This document shows positions 1 to 7,133 of a stretch of DNA of 64,000 bases, in pieces; positions within the stretch are counted from its first letter, which is position 1, and the number at the start of each line of letters is the position of its first letter. The position numbers were made by a program, and so were the translations under genes. Below the pieces are notes generated by a model, which saw nothing but the letters and a program-made list of their open reading frames with translations, was not told the origin of the DNA and did no database searches. Origin of the DNA: Pseudoclavibacter sp. RFBB5 (lineage in GTDB: Bacteria > Actinomycetota > Actinomycetes > Actinomycetales > Microbacteriaceae); NCBI RefSeq assembly GCF_002931555.1, contig NZ_PSTZ01000003.1, positions 1-64,000 on the forward strand, given 5' to 3'.

Positions 1-48
1 GCAGGGAACGCCGAGAGACGAAGCCAGGAGTCCGCGAAAACGTCGCAT
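1..48 (-). CDS. possible 5' end of a gene leaving the window
   Basis: An ATG at 48 on the minus strand opens a frame that stays open to the window edge and reads MRRFRGLLASSLGVPC, which resembles the start of a signal peptide (basic residues followed by a hydrophobic run). There is no convincing ribosome binding site and only 16 codons are visible, so this may be chance. The stretch from 49 to 163 holds nothing else I can name. Confidence 0.2.
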   Translation of the reverse strand, partial: MRRFRGLLASSLGVPC

Positions 49-163
49 CGTAGAGAGCCACACCCCAGCATCCCAGGCCTGCGAGCCTGCTGCCTGAGCA
101 GGCCGATCGGAAGATGCGCGGTCAATTGCTCGTAGCGGGAGGGACTCGCAGGCGTGACGTTGG

Positions 164-601
164 TCAGCGCTCTCGCACTGGCGTGATCAGGACTCCGCCG
201 AATCGCGCCTCGGAGTAGTCCCGCTCGCGTCCATCAACCCACACCCGCGCCGAAATGCAGGGCAGTGGTTCGTGCTCGCCGTTCGGCCAGTGCAACACGA
301 ACCCGCCGCCGTACGACGCGTTCGATCCAGCCACGCGTGCACCGTTCGCATCTACGGCGCGAGCCTCGCATTCGAGGCACAAGTATTCGGTGTAGCGATC
401 GGATTGGGCGACGTGGGTGCCGCAGTTCGGGCAGGGCTGCATTCCGCGGGCACCAGGGAGGAACGGACTCATCTGACGAGCGTATGCCGAACGGCGCGCG
501 AGCTGTTCGCGTACGGCCGGCTGATTGCCATCGGGCACGGCCCGGAATGGTGGAGCTGGGTTCGGAGTGTCCCGCTCCCCCAGCCTGGCCCGCTGAGGCA
601 T
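164..601 (-). CDS. hypothetical zinc-ribbon protein
   Basis: The product has 145 residues and no recognised function. Near residues 57-82 two CxxC pairs (CPNC and CLEC) are spaced like a small zinc ribbon, which suggests one structural metal site. The C-terminal part is a compact beta-rich-looking segment (VWVDGRERDYSEARFGG) without known catalytic residues. The start is immediately downstream, in its own direction, of a palindrome (AACCCGCGGGTT, 607-618) related to three palindromes further right. A regulatory link is therefore possible but inferred. It is transcribed divergently from the membrane protein at 738. Confidence 0.6.
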   Translation of the reverse strand: MPQRARLGERDTPNPAPPFRAVPDGNQPAVREQLARRSAYARQMSPFLPGARGMQPCPNCGTHVAQSDRYTEYLCLECEARAVDANGARVAGSNASYGGGFVLHWPNGEHEPLPCISARVWVDGRERDYSEARFGGVLITPVRER

Positions 602-603
602 CG

Positions 604-621
604 CAAAACCCGCGGGTTGTG
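604..621. promoter_or_regulatory. palindrome of the AACCC..GGGTT family (variant copy)
   Basis: The core AACCCGCGGGTT (607-618) is a perfect palindrome with near-symmetric flanks (CAA and GTG). It directly precedes the start of the zinc-ribbon gene at 601. The other copies have CATG in place of CGCG at the centre. Confidence 0.45.
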
Positions 622-737
622 AGAGTGAGGGTGATCCCCACGAGTACGGGATTCCTCGCCCGCCTTCCGCTAGTCGTCGTGGACACGCCGCCGGACCGTG
701 TCCGCCCTAGGCCAGCTGGAGGGGAGAGTATGGGGCG

Positions 738-1391
738 GTGAGCACCCATTTCGACAAAACGTTCCGGGCCGATCCGCGGTTTGCGCGCAAACGAGTCGCA
801 GGTCTCACCTGGTTCGGGATCGCGCTCATCCTGGCGGGCTTCGTCTGCATCGTGTTCACTGCGCAGAACTTCATCCCTCTCGCCGAGTGGGCCCGCGAGG
901 GAGGCGAGGACTCGGCACTGGTTCGCAATCGCATGGCGGGCATCACGCCGCTTGTCATGATCGCGATCGAACTCGTTGGCATCGCTTGGGGGGTGTACCT
1001 CCTCATCGTCGGCGCTCGCCCGTGGCATGTCGCTGCGACCGGGACCCGGCTGCGCAAGCGCTACTACGGCTTCCATCTCAGCGATCAGACCTTCTCTCAC
1101 GAGGCGCACCGGCGATTCGCGACCGGTGATCCGTCAGTGTTCGCGCCCTTTCCTCACCAAGTAGATGGCGGGCAGACGGTCGTGATGATCTGGACAGCCG
1201 ACGCCGACCAGACCGCGTTCGTCGGCATCTCCTGGGACCAGAATCGGCGACGCACGCACAATCTGCCACTCATCTCGCACACTGGCCCGCGCTATCAGGC
1301 ACTCGACGCCGCGCTCCGGAACAAGCTGTACAAGCCGCTGCCCGACGAGCACAATCCACTGCTGCGCCCCGGCACTCGACCAGCAGACTGA
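738..1391 (+). CDS. hypothetical membrane protein
   Basis: The product has 217 residues and starts at GTG. Two hydrophobic segments at about residues 24-45 (LTWFGIALILAGFVCIVFTA) and 75-98 look like transmembrane helices. They are followed by a soluble domain of about 115 residues with no motif I recognise. The gene stands alone between divergent and convergent neighbours. Codon use is high-GC at third positions throughout, which supports a real gene. Function is unknown. Confidence 0.6.
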   Translation: MSTHFDKTFRADPRFARKRVAGLTWFGIALILAGFVCIVFTAQNFIPLAEWAREGGEDSALVRNRMAGITPLVMIAIELVGIAWGVYLLIVGARPWHVAATGTRLRKRYYGFHLSDQTFSHEAHRRFATGDPSVFAPFPHQVDGGQTVVMIWTADADQTAFVGISWDQNRRRTHNLPLISHTGPRYQALDAALRNKLYKPLPDEHNPLLRPGTRPAD

Positions 1392-1400
1392 GCGAGCCGA

Positions 1401-2777
1401 TCAGCCGCCGAACGAGTCCAGCGGTGTCCGCTGCCCTTCTCGAAACTCGTCTAGGGCCCGCTCGAAGGAGTACGACGAGGACCGGTAGAGCACGGATCCA
1501 TCGTGCGCGACGAGGATCATGCCGCCGCCGCGAATCGATCGGAACACCGCGACTCCCCCATCGAACGGGGCCGCGGACACGGGATCTTCAAAGACCTTCC
1601 CCCGCTTCTCGTTGACGGTGCAGAAGAGACGAAATCCCGAGTCCGCGAGTCGGCGGTCCGATGCCGAGAGCCGTCCCCAATCGACCGAGGGTGGCACGGC
1701 ATCCCCACGGCTGACGGGAACGAGGATGGGCGATAGGGCCGGTGATCCCGCCGCGTCGAGGTACGACTCGCGGATCTCCTGCGGCGTCGAGCGCAGCAGG
1801 TGGGTGAAGTCGCGGGCATCCCTTGCTGCGGTGATTCCAGCATCGGCGATCTCGATGCCCCGTTCGGAGCCGTCTGTCCCGCGCACGGACACCCACCCGG
1901 GTGCGACGGGCTCAAACCGCAGGCCTTCCGCGATCTCGACGGGAGGAGCGGGCTCGACGAGGAGGGGGAGCCTGAGCTGGGGAGCGTGCCGGGCAGCCGG
2001 ACCGAACTGCAGCAGCAGATAGCGCTCAACGTCCTCGGCGCCGCGAACTCGCATCCTCGTGTCATGTAGGCCACGGGAGTACCGGCGGACGCACCACCAT
2101 CCGTCAGCGTCCGAGACTTCATAGCCGGTCTCGAAGTCACCGACGAGCACCGTGTCGCCACGTGCGGTCACCTCGGCGCCGCCGAGCGCGACGAACTCCC
2201 GGAAGGCCGTCGAGAACAGCCACTCGGGCGACCACGACAGAACGACGGGCGGGTTCACCTGGGGTTGACCGACGTCGAAGACGGGAGATCCGTGTGGGTC
2301 CAGCAGTGCTCGTCGAAGGGTCCCGAGGGGCACGGCCATGAGGTGACTGAACGTTTGGGGCTCCCAGGGAACCCCGCGAAGGAAGGTCACTGTTCGGCTC
2401 GGATCGGCCACGCTCCAGAGACGAACGTTTCCCTTGCCGTCGGTCGCCGACTCGGTGCCAGCGGAGAGCGCTGGCTGAGTGCTTGTCGCCAGCAGCCCGA
2501 ATCCGTGCGTCCCCCGGACTGATGCGTTGCCGATGAGGAAGGTCAGGTAGCGCTCGACGTCCTCGAGTCGTGACGCCTGAAACTCCGTGACATAGCTTCC
2601 CGATCGCGACGCTCCGGCCACCAGATAGCCGGCATCGCTTGATCGGACTCGGTGGCGCTCCTCGCCACCCCTGCTCCACACTTCGACGCCCTCACCGTCG
2701 CTGCCGACCGCGTACCCAGCCAGCCCGATGAACTCGGCGAACATCGACGAGGGACCGAGTGCGTTGAGAAGCGTCAC
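1401..2777 (-). CDS. orphan immunity-like protein with two Imm61-type domains
   Basis: With the GTG at 2777 the product has 458 residues. It contains an internal duplication. Each half begins with an F.EF-like helix and an AGY/GGAEV strand, carries a DVERYL motif followed by F-G or I-G, and ends with a segment around PEWLFS or PQEIRESYLDAAGSP. This matches my recollection of the Imm61 polymorphic-toxin immunity family. A C-terminal region of about 85 residues is different and unassigned. No cognate toxin lies nearby, so it is an orphan or a standing immunity gene. The frame stays open to 2864, but that start would lie inside a 16-bp-stem hairpin. ATG at 2744 (MFAEF) is the other option. The family call is from memory of the motif layout and is not searched. 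Confidence 0.55.
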   Translation of the reverse strand: MTLLNALGPSSMFAEFIGLAGYAVGSDGEGVEVWSRGGEERHRVRSSDAGYLVAGASRSGSYVTEFQASRLEDVERYLTFLIGNASVRGTHGFGLLATSTQPALSAGTESATDGKGNVRLWSVADPSRTVTFLRGVPWEPQTFSHLMAVPLGTLRRALLDPHGSPVFDVGQPQVNPPVVLSWSPEWLFSTAFREFVALGGAEVTARGDTVLVGDFETGYEVSDADGWWCVRRYSRGLHDTRMRVRGAEDVERYLLLQFGPAARHAPQLRLPLLVEPAPPVEIAEGLRFEPVAPGWVSVRGTDGSERGIEIADAGITAARDARDFTHLLRSTPQEIRESYLDAAGSPALSPILVPVSRGDAVPPSVDWGRLSASDRRLADSGFRLFCTVNEKRGKVFEDPVSAAPFDGGVAVFRSIRGGGMILVAHDGSVLYRSSSYSFERALDEFREGQRTPLDSFGG

Positions 2778-2829
2778 GCAAGCGACGGTAGCGTGCCCGG
2801 GCCGAGGGAACCCTGCCGGGTCTACCCGA

Positions 2830-2871
2830 CCCCACCGTGCCTCGAGTGCCTGCAGTCGAGGCACGGTGGGG
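2830..2871. repeat. perfect 16-bp inverted repeat
   Basis: CCCCACCGTGCCTCGA (2830-2845) pairs perfectly with TCGAGGCACGGTGGGG (2856-2871) around a 10-base loop, with TTT following on the plus side. It lies just upstream of the Imm61-like gene. No plus-strand gene ends nearby, so it is either a stray terminator or a regulatory hairpin. Confidence 0.6.
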
Positions 2872-2947
2872 TTTACTCGGCCGCGTGAAGCAATGTGGTC
2901 GATGCAGCCCCTTGCAGGCGGTGCATCTGTCTCAGAACCTCTGTCGC

Positions 2948-2969
2948 CTCGAAACCCATGGGTTACGAG
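2948..2969. promoter_or_regulatory. palindromic box AACCCATGGGTT, copy 1
   Basis: The 12-bp core at 2953-2964 is perfect and is flanked by CTCG and CGAG arms, giving a 22-bp palindrome with one mismatched pair. It lies about 80 bp upstream of the leaderless microprotein at 3047. TCTCAGAACCTC just upstream has a counterpart at copy 2, so the shared unit is longer than the palindrome. Confidence 0.55.
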
Positions 2970-3046
2970 AGGAGGTAGCTCGTTCTGGTTCGCTAACCCG
3001 CGCGGTCTCGAGGAGGCGCCGAAGGTCGCAGACCTAGACTGCGGCT

Positions 3047-3151
3047 ATGTACGACGGTTCGTTCCTTCCCCTGCCCGTAATGATCATCGCACTTGTCGTT
3101 GTCTTGATTGTCGGTGGCTTCCTGGCCTACCGATCCCGGAAGAACCGATAG
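3047..3151 (+). CDS. 34-residue single-span membrane microprotein
   Basis: The frame reads MYDGSFLPLPV, then a hydrophobic stretch (MIIALVVVLIVGGFLAY), then the basic tail RSRKNR before TAG. That is the classic layout of a small single-pass membrane protein with the basic end in the cytoplasm. There is no ribosome binding site. TAGACT at 3035-3040 is a good -10 hexamer placed so that transcription would begin at or near the ATG, so leaderless translation is likely. Function is unknown. It lies between two AACCCATGGGTT palindromes. Confidence 0.5.
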   Translation: MYDGSFLPLPVMIIALVVVLIVGGFLAYRSRKNR

Positions 3152-3366
3152 TCAGCAGCGCGTTCACAGACCATCAAGAGACTGGTCGAGTTTGAGTGGC
3201 GGGCGATATAGCCTCCGTCTTGGTCGGTGTTGACTCGCCTGTTCCTTGAGTGTCTGCGCTCCTGGTCAGTCGCTCGCGGGAGCGACGGGACTACTGGATC
3301 AATCATCTAGCGCATCGAAAACACTCTGAGGCCTCTGTGGAGCTGTACGTCTCATAACCTCAACGT

Positions 3367-3390
3367 CTCGAAACCCATGGGTTTTGCGAG
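3367..3390. promoter_or_regulatory. palindromic box AACCCATGGGTT, copy 2
   Basis: AAACCCATGGGTTT (3371-3384) is a perfect 14-bp palindrome, flanked by CTCG on the left and TGCGAG on the right. Upstream TCTCATAACCTC resembles the sequence before copy 1. It lies beyond the 3' end of the minus-strand microprotein. Confidence 0.55.
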
Positions 3391-3412
3391 CATACTTCTG
3401 CAGTGAGTCGAT

Positions 3413-3532
3413 CTAGCCTGGGTCGAAGATGTGCCCCAGGATGCCGCTGGTCAGCGTGAGCCAGACGAGCACGACCGCTGCTCCTAGGCTCACAAGCAGC
3501 GTGAGTATTTTCCTGTTCTCGTTCGTTGGCAT
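3413..3532 (-). CDS. 39-residue single-span membrane microprotein
   Basis: The frame reads MPTNENRKIL, then a hydrophobic span (TLLVSLGAAVVLVWLTL), then TSGILGHIFDPG and TAG. A polar basic N-terminus, one membrane span and a short exterior tail suggest a genuine small membrane protein. In-frame ATGs at 3547 and 3556 would add 5 or 8 residues. GGTG precedes the 3532 start as a weak ribosome binding site. Function is unknown. The rest of 3152-3775 holds only the palindromes and the ArsR promoter region. Confidence 0.45.
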   Translation of the reverse strand: MPTNENRKILTLLVSLGAAVVLVWLTLTSGILGHIFDPG

Positions 3533-3658
3533 GTCACCAGCTTGCATGCTCGCCATCTGCAGGCAGCCATGACGGTTGCGGGAACCGAGGCGCAGTCGTC
3601 GTGGTGACGTCGCGCGCCGAGGTGTGTTGGGGTTCGTTCTCTACTGCGTGAGACACCT

Positions 3659-3676
3659 CAAAACCCATGGGTTTTG
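3659..3676. promoter_or_regulatory. palindromic box AACCCATGGGTT, copy 3
   Basis: CAAAACCCATGGGTTTTG is an 18-bp perfect palindrome about 100 bp upstream of both the ArsR gene (plus) and the 39-residue microprotein (minus). It is the most symmetric copy of the family. Confidence 0.55.
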
Positions 3677-3775
3677 CTCCGGGGCGCGCCTCCGGAGATC
3701 ACCTGCGGCGGGTGGGTTGCCCCGGGACGGCGCGAATCTGTCTAAAAACATTCGAGTATTGCAACTTGTGCATAT

Positions 3776-4123
3776 GTGTGGTGGACTGGCGTCGTGAACG
3801 CACGAGATGGCTTGTCTGAAACTGCCCAGCTCTTCAAGGTGCTGGGTTCGGAATCGCGCCTGCTGCTCGTGCGGCTTATCAGCGAGGGCCCATCGCCGGT
3901 GAACTCACTCGTGGAACGCAGCGGCTTGTCCCAGCCGCTCGTCTCGCAGCACCTCAGGAACTTGCGCTCTGCCGGTGTCGTCACCTCGACGAGATCTGGA
4001 CGCGAGGTGCTCTACCAATTGGCAGACCACCACATCGCGCACGTGATCGACGACGCCATCACGCACGTTCTCGAAGAGCACTCCCCCCAACTGCAATCTG
4101 AACCCAAGGAGCACCACGCATGA
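3776..4123 (+). CDS. ArsR/SmtB-family metal-responsive repressor
   Basis: The winged-helix protein has 115 residues from the GTG at 3776. GTG at 3794 is an alternative that begins nearer the helical core. The family pattern is clear: FKVLGSESRLLLVRLI as the first helices, SGLSQPLVSQHLRNLRSAGVV as recognition helix and turn, and SGREVLYQLADHHI as wing and dimer helix. The C-terminus carries several His and Glu residues that could bind metal. The last codons overlap the start of the His-rich protein (ATGA at 4120), so the two are translationally coupled. The A/T-rich stretch 3745-3775 is the likely autoregulated promoter. Zinc, cobalt or nickel sensing is inferred from the neighbour. Confidence 0.85.
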   Translation: MWWTGVVNARDGLSETAQLFKVLGSESRLLLVRLISEGPSPVNSLVERSGLSQPLVSQHLRNLRSAGVVTSTRSGREVLYQLADHHIAHVIDDAITHVLEEHSPQLQSEPKEHHA

Positions 4124-4416
4124 GCACCACAGACCTGCACGCCGAGCATTCCGTCGACGAGCACGCGCACGGCGAGAACTGCGGCCACGACGCCGTCCAG
4201 CACGGCGACCACGTCGACTACGTGCACGGCACGCACAAGCACGCCCTGCACGAGGATCACTACGACGAGCACGAGAGCGTCGCAGAGCACTCCCCTGAGC
4301 AGCACGCGCACGGCGAGAACTGCGGCCACGAGGCGGTCCAGCACGACGATCACGTCGACTACGTGCACGATGGCCACAAGCATGCAGCGCACGAGGGTCA
4401 CTACGACGAGCACTGA
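4120..4416 (+). CDS. His-rich tandem-repeat metal-binding protein
   Basis: The product has 98 residues with more than a quarter histidine and many Glu and Asp. Two nearly identical units of about 37 residues start with HAHGENCGH and end with HYDEH, so the gene arose by internal duplication. Each unit has one Cys (ENCGH) within a His cluster. There is no signal peptide or membrane span, which suggests a cytoplasmic metal buffer or chaperone. It is coupled by a 4-bp overlap to an ArsR repressor and is followed by a strong terminator, making a two-gene metal-responsive operon. The metal is unknown. Ni, Zn or Co would suit the composition. Confidence 0.75.
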   Translation: MSTTDLHAEHSVDEHAHGENCGHDAVQHGDHVDYVHGTHKHALHEDHYDEHESVAEHSPEQHAHGENCGHEAVQHDDHVDYVHDGHKHAAHEGHYDEH

Positions 4417-4433
4417 GCTCGACACGTGAGCCA

Positions 4434-4467
4434 GGGGTTGGGACGGCAAGCCGTCCCAACCCCCTTC
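4434..4467 (+). terminator. intrinsic terminator of the arsR/His-rich operon
   Basis: A 13-bp perfect stem (GGGGTTGGGACGG with CCGTCCCAACCCC) closes a CAAG loop and is followed by CTTCGCTT. It begins 17 bases after the stop codon of the His-rich gene. Confidence 0.8.
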
Positions 4468-4687
4468 GCTTGCCCGAAGGCCGTTGAAACTCATCGCGCT
4501 GGCCTGAGGAAGAAGCTGGTGAACTCCACCCGCACCACGACCCGCCCAACTCGCGTCACGAGAGCGTCGGCTACTGGGCGTCATGGATGCGTGACGCCGG
4601 TGCGAGGCCTGGTCAGCCGTCGCCATCGGCCATCGGCCATCGGCAGGCCTTCCACGCGTTCCACCGTGTTCGCGCCCCGGTTTTGGG

Positions 4688-5458
4688 TCAGCGAAGTGAG
4701 GTGACGAGCACGGCGGAGGCGATGCTGTTCACCGTCACGTGGAGGACCAGCGCACCCCACAGGGACCGATGGAAGACGCGCAGGCCGCTCAATGCGAATC
4801 CGAGAACGAGGTAGTAGGGCACGAAGATCAGGTAGCCGTGCACCGCGGCGAAGATCCCTGCAGTTGCAATGACCGCTGCCAGCGTGCCCCAGCGTTGCGT
4901 GATGCGAGCTTGCAGCAGGCCGCGGAAGTACAGCTCTTCCCACAGCGGCGTCAGCACTGCGATCGCGAGTACCGCGACGACGAGCACTCCCGGTTGCGCT
5001 CCATGGATCGCGGTGTCCAGACGCCTCCCACCGGTGACCTCCCCTCCAGCGATGAGGGCCGCAACGAGCGCCTGCATTCCGACAGCCGCGACGATGGTGG
5101 CAGGAACCTGCCACGCGAGGTGCAAGAGCCGCCAGCTGGGGCGCGTGACCCCGAGGGAACGGGCGGTAACCCCTGTGGCCTTGATGACTGCGCAGAGGGC
5201 GCCGAGACACCCGAGCGAGTGAACTGCAAGGCCTGCAGCGACGACCTCCGGGAGGAGAGCGCGTGGCTGCGGGGCAGAGGTCAGCACAACCGCAACCCCG
5301 ATGGCAACGAGCAGCGTCACCCCCAGCACGGCACCTGTGGCCAGAAGCACCGTGCGCCATGAGGATTCCGCGGCGCCGAGCCGGTTCGGGTCGAGAGTGG
5401 TTGTCACGGAAGAAGTCTGCCCTCCCGTGAGGGAGCAGACATCGCCTCTTCGACTCAT
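4688..5458 (-). CDS. CPBP-family intramembrane metalloprotease
   Basis: The product has 256 residues with about seven hydrophobic segments. The CPBP (CAAX protease and bacteriocin-processing) motifs are present in order: EELYFRG with the paired glutamates, FAAVH, and HVTVNS near the C-terminus. Family members cleave membrane substrates within the bilayer. The substrate here is unknown. The start at 5458 has GGAG five bases upstream. GTG at 5407 (VTTTLDPNRLG) also has a GGGAGG-like site and would drop 17 residues. It stands alone and diverges from the membrane protein at 5538. Confidence 0.8.
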   Translation of the reverse strand: MSRRGDVCSLTGGQTSSVTTTLDPNRLGAAESSWRTVLLATGAVLGVTLLVAIGVAVVLTSAPQPRALLPEVVAAGLAVHSLGCLGALCAVIKATGVTARSLGVTRPSWRLLHLAWQVPATIVAAVGMQALVAALIAGGEVTGGRRLDTAIHGAQPGVLVVAVLAIAVLTPLWEELYFRGLLQARITQRWGTLAAVIATAGIFAAVHGYLIFVPYYLVLGFALSGLRVFHRSLWGALVLHVTVNSIASAVLVTSLR

Positions 5459-5537
5459 TGAACTCCGCTAGCCACCGTGATAGCGCCTTCGTTGCCGCAC
5501 CGACTCGGAGCCCGGACAAGTCGGTACCCTTGAGAGG

Positions 5538-6011
5538 ATGAAATCTCTCCCCGTCGTCTGGGGCACCCTGGTCGGGATCTTCCTCGCCGCCGTGTGCACG
5601 GCTTCAGCCATGATGCTTCCACTCGGCCGACGGACTCGGTTCCTGGACCCGGAGCTCGCCATCGCCATCGCGATGCCTGCGGCGGTCGTGGCACTGACCG
5701 TCGGTCTGCTCCTCGTCGCGCTTCGACCACCCTCCCGACAGGGCTTTGCGGCGACCGCGGAGACGTTCGGGATCACCGTGGGGGTCCTTCATATGCTGAT
5801 CTTCGGGTACCGCTTGATTGTGGGCGCGGGAGATGGGCGAGGCTTCACCCCTGGCATCGTCCACGTTTGGTGGGCGTATGCCGCCGCTGCGTCAGCGCTG
5901 CTCGCCGTGTTCGCGCTCCGCGTGGACAGAGCGAGACGCTCCCTCACCCCCAGACACGGCCCAGGCAAGCGAGGAATTCGGGCGATGGCCGGCAGGAGGA
6001 GAAGCAGATGA
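5538..6011 (+). CDS. hypothetical four-span membrane protein
   Basis: The product has 157 residues and four hydrophobic segments (about 7-27, 40-62, 75-95 and 107-126), with a strongly basic tail ending AGRRRSR. No family was recognised. Its stop codon overlaps the start of the next gene (ATGA at 6008), so the two are co-translated and probably act together. Confidence 0.65.
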   Translation: MKSLPVVWGTLVGIFLAAVCTASAMMLPLGRRTRFLDPELAIAIAMPAAVVALTVGLLLVALRPPSRQGFAATAETFGITVGVLHMLIFGYRLIVGAGDGRGFTPGIVHVWWAYAAAASALLAVFALRVDRARRSLTPRHGPGKRGIRAMAGRRRSR

Positions 6012-7048
6012 CGAACCCCGGTGAAGTGGGCGTCCATGTCGGCGCTGGTCGCAGCTTCGCGCAGCATCCCGCGGGATCTGCCGACACCCCGATCGAGGCG
6101 ATCCTCGACGCCGCCGTCGTTTCGTGGTACCCGCCGTACCGCGCCAAAGTGCTTGGCGCGCGTGAGCGACTGCGCAGCGACGCGAAGAGCACGTTCGCCG
6201 CAAAGACGGCCGAACTGCTCGCAGAAGACCCGAGCCGCCGAGATCTGCTGGCGCCCGCCAGCTGGCGAAACGCCCTCCGCATCATCGGGTTCCTCGCAGC
6301 GGCCACCGCACTCGCGAGCATCGTCACCGGGCTCGGCTTCACGCGAGGCAGCCAGGACCCCATCGACGCGACAACGGTCGCCATCACCGCCGGAGTCGCG
6401 AGCGTGATCGCGCTCAGCACCCTGGGCTCCTCACTCCTCTTCCCCTCACGCATGGGCACCCCTGGGCGCCTCGTCGCGCTGAGCCTCTGGCTCGGCACGG
6501 TCGGCTCCCTCGGATCAGTCGCCGCGCTGATGACTCGAAGGGAGACATGGGAGGCATCGACGCCGGTCTGGGTCACCCTCACGACCGTTGCCGGTGTCCT
6601 CCTGTTCGTGCTCGCAGTCCTGGTGATGCTCGCACGTCGCCCGCGCGCACATGGGCTTGCCCGCATGACCGAAGACGACGTGCGCGCGTTGCGCCTGCGC
6701 GCCCTCGCGGCGGCCCTCGATGACGCGACGCGGACCGTGGGATCGGCCTGGCAGCGGCTGCCCCCGGAGGTGCGCCGCGCACTGGAACGAGAGCGCGATG
6801 ATGCGATCGCAGTGCTCCAGGAACGGGATTCGGAACGCATCGATGCGGACTGGCTGCGATCCGTCCCACCTGGCGTGCATGGATTGCCGCACGCGGCCGA
6901 CGAGGCGCACGCGGTCATGCACCTCGGAGGCGCGCAGCTCAGCGCTCGAACACAACCAGGGCGCTACGGATACTTCGTAAAGCGAAGCCGCCTTGAACAC
7001 CCGAGAGACTCAGAGCGGCGCCTGCGCTCAACCCTCCCGGCCGAGTAG
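6008..7048 (+). CDS. hypothetical membrane protein with charged C-terminal helix
   Basis: The product has 346 residues from the ATG at 6008, which overlaps the previous stop. The frame stays open far upstream, but that part overlaps the preceding gene and is a shadow. The N-terminal 85 residues are soluble. Four membrane spans follow at about 95-205, then a helix rich in Arg, Glu and Ala (residues 215-265), and a C-terminal HAADEAHAVMHLGG segment. No catalytic motif is visible and function is unknown. Confidence 0.6.
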   Translation: MTNPGEVGVHVGAGRSFAQHPAGSADTPIEAILDAAVVSWYPPYRAKVLGARERLRSDAKSTFAAKTAELLAEDPSRRDLLAPASWRNALRIIGFLAAATALASIVTGLGFTRGSQDPIDATTVAITAGVASVIALSTLGSSLLFPSRMGTPGRLVALSLWLGTVGSLGSVAALMTRRETWEASTPVWVTLTTVAGVLLFVLAVLVMLARRPRAHGLARMTEDDVRALRLRALAAALDDATRTVGSAWQRLPPEVRRALERERDDAIAVLQERDSERIDADWLRSVPPGVHGLPHAADEAHAVMHLGGAQLSARTQPGRYGYFVKRSRLEHPRDSERRLRSTLPAE

Positions 7049-7054
7049 CTGAGC

Positions 7055-7082
7055 GTCTTGGAATCCATTAGCTTTCCAAGAC
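7055..7082. terminator. hairpin between convergent genes
   Basis: GTCTTGGAA (7055-7063) pairs with TTCCAAGAC (7074-7082) around a 10-base loop. It lies between the 3' ends of genes converging from 7048 and 7134, the place expected for a bidirectional terminator. It lacks a clear T-tract. Confidence 0.5.
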
Positions 7083-7133
7083 ACCCCCATTCGTCGGACA
7101 TCCCGTGTGGCGTATCGCCTACGTGCAGGTTCG

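Noticed and set aside
234-1109. Long minus-strand frame (291 residues)
   Set aside because: It overlaps two better frames and has the Arg/Ala/Pro-rich composition of a high-GC shadow.
4120-4416. Cation efflux or hydrogenase accessory protein
   Set aside because: The protein is entirely His-rich repeats with no membrane span or GTPase motifs.
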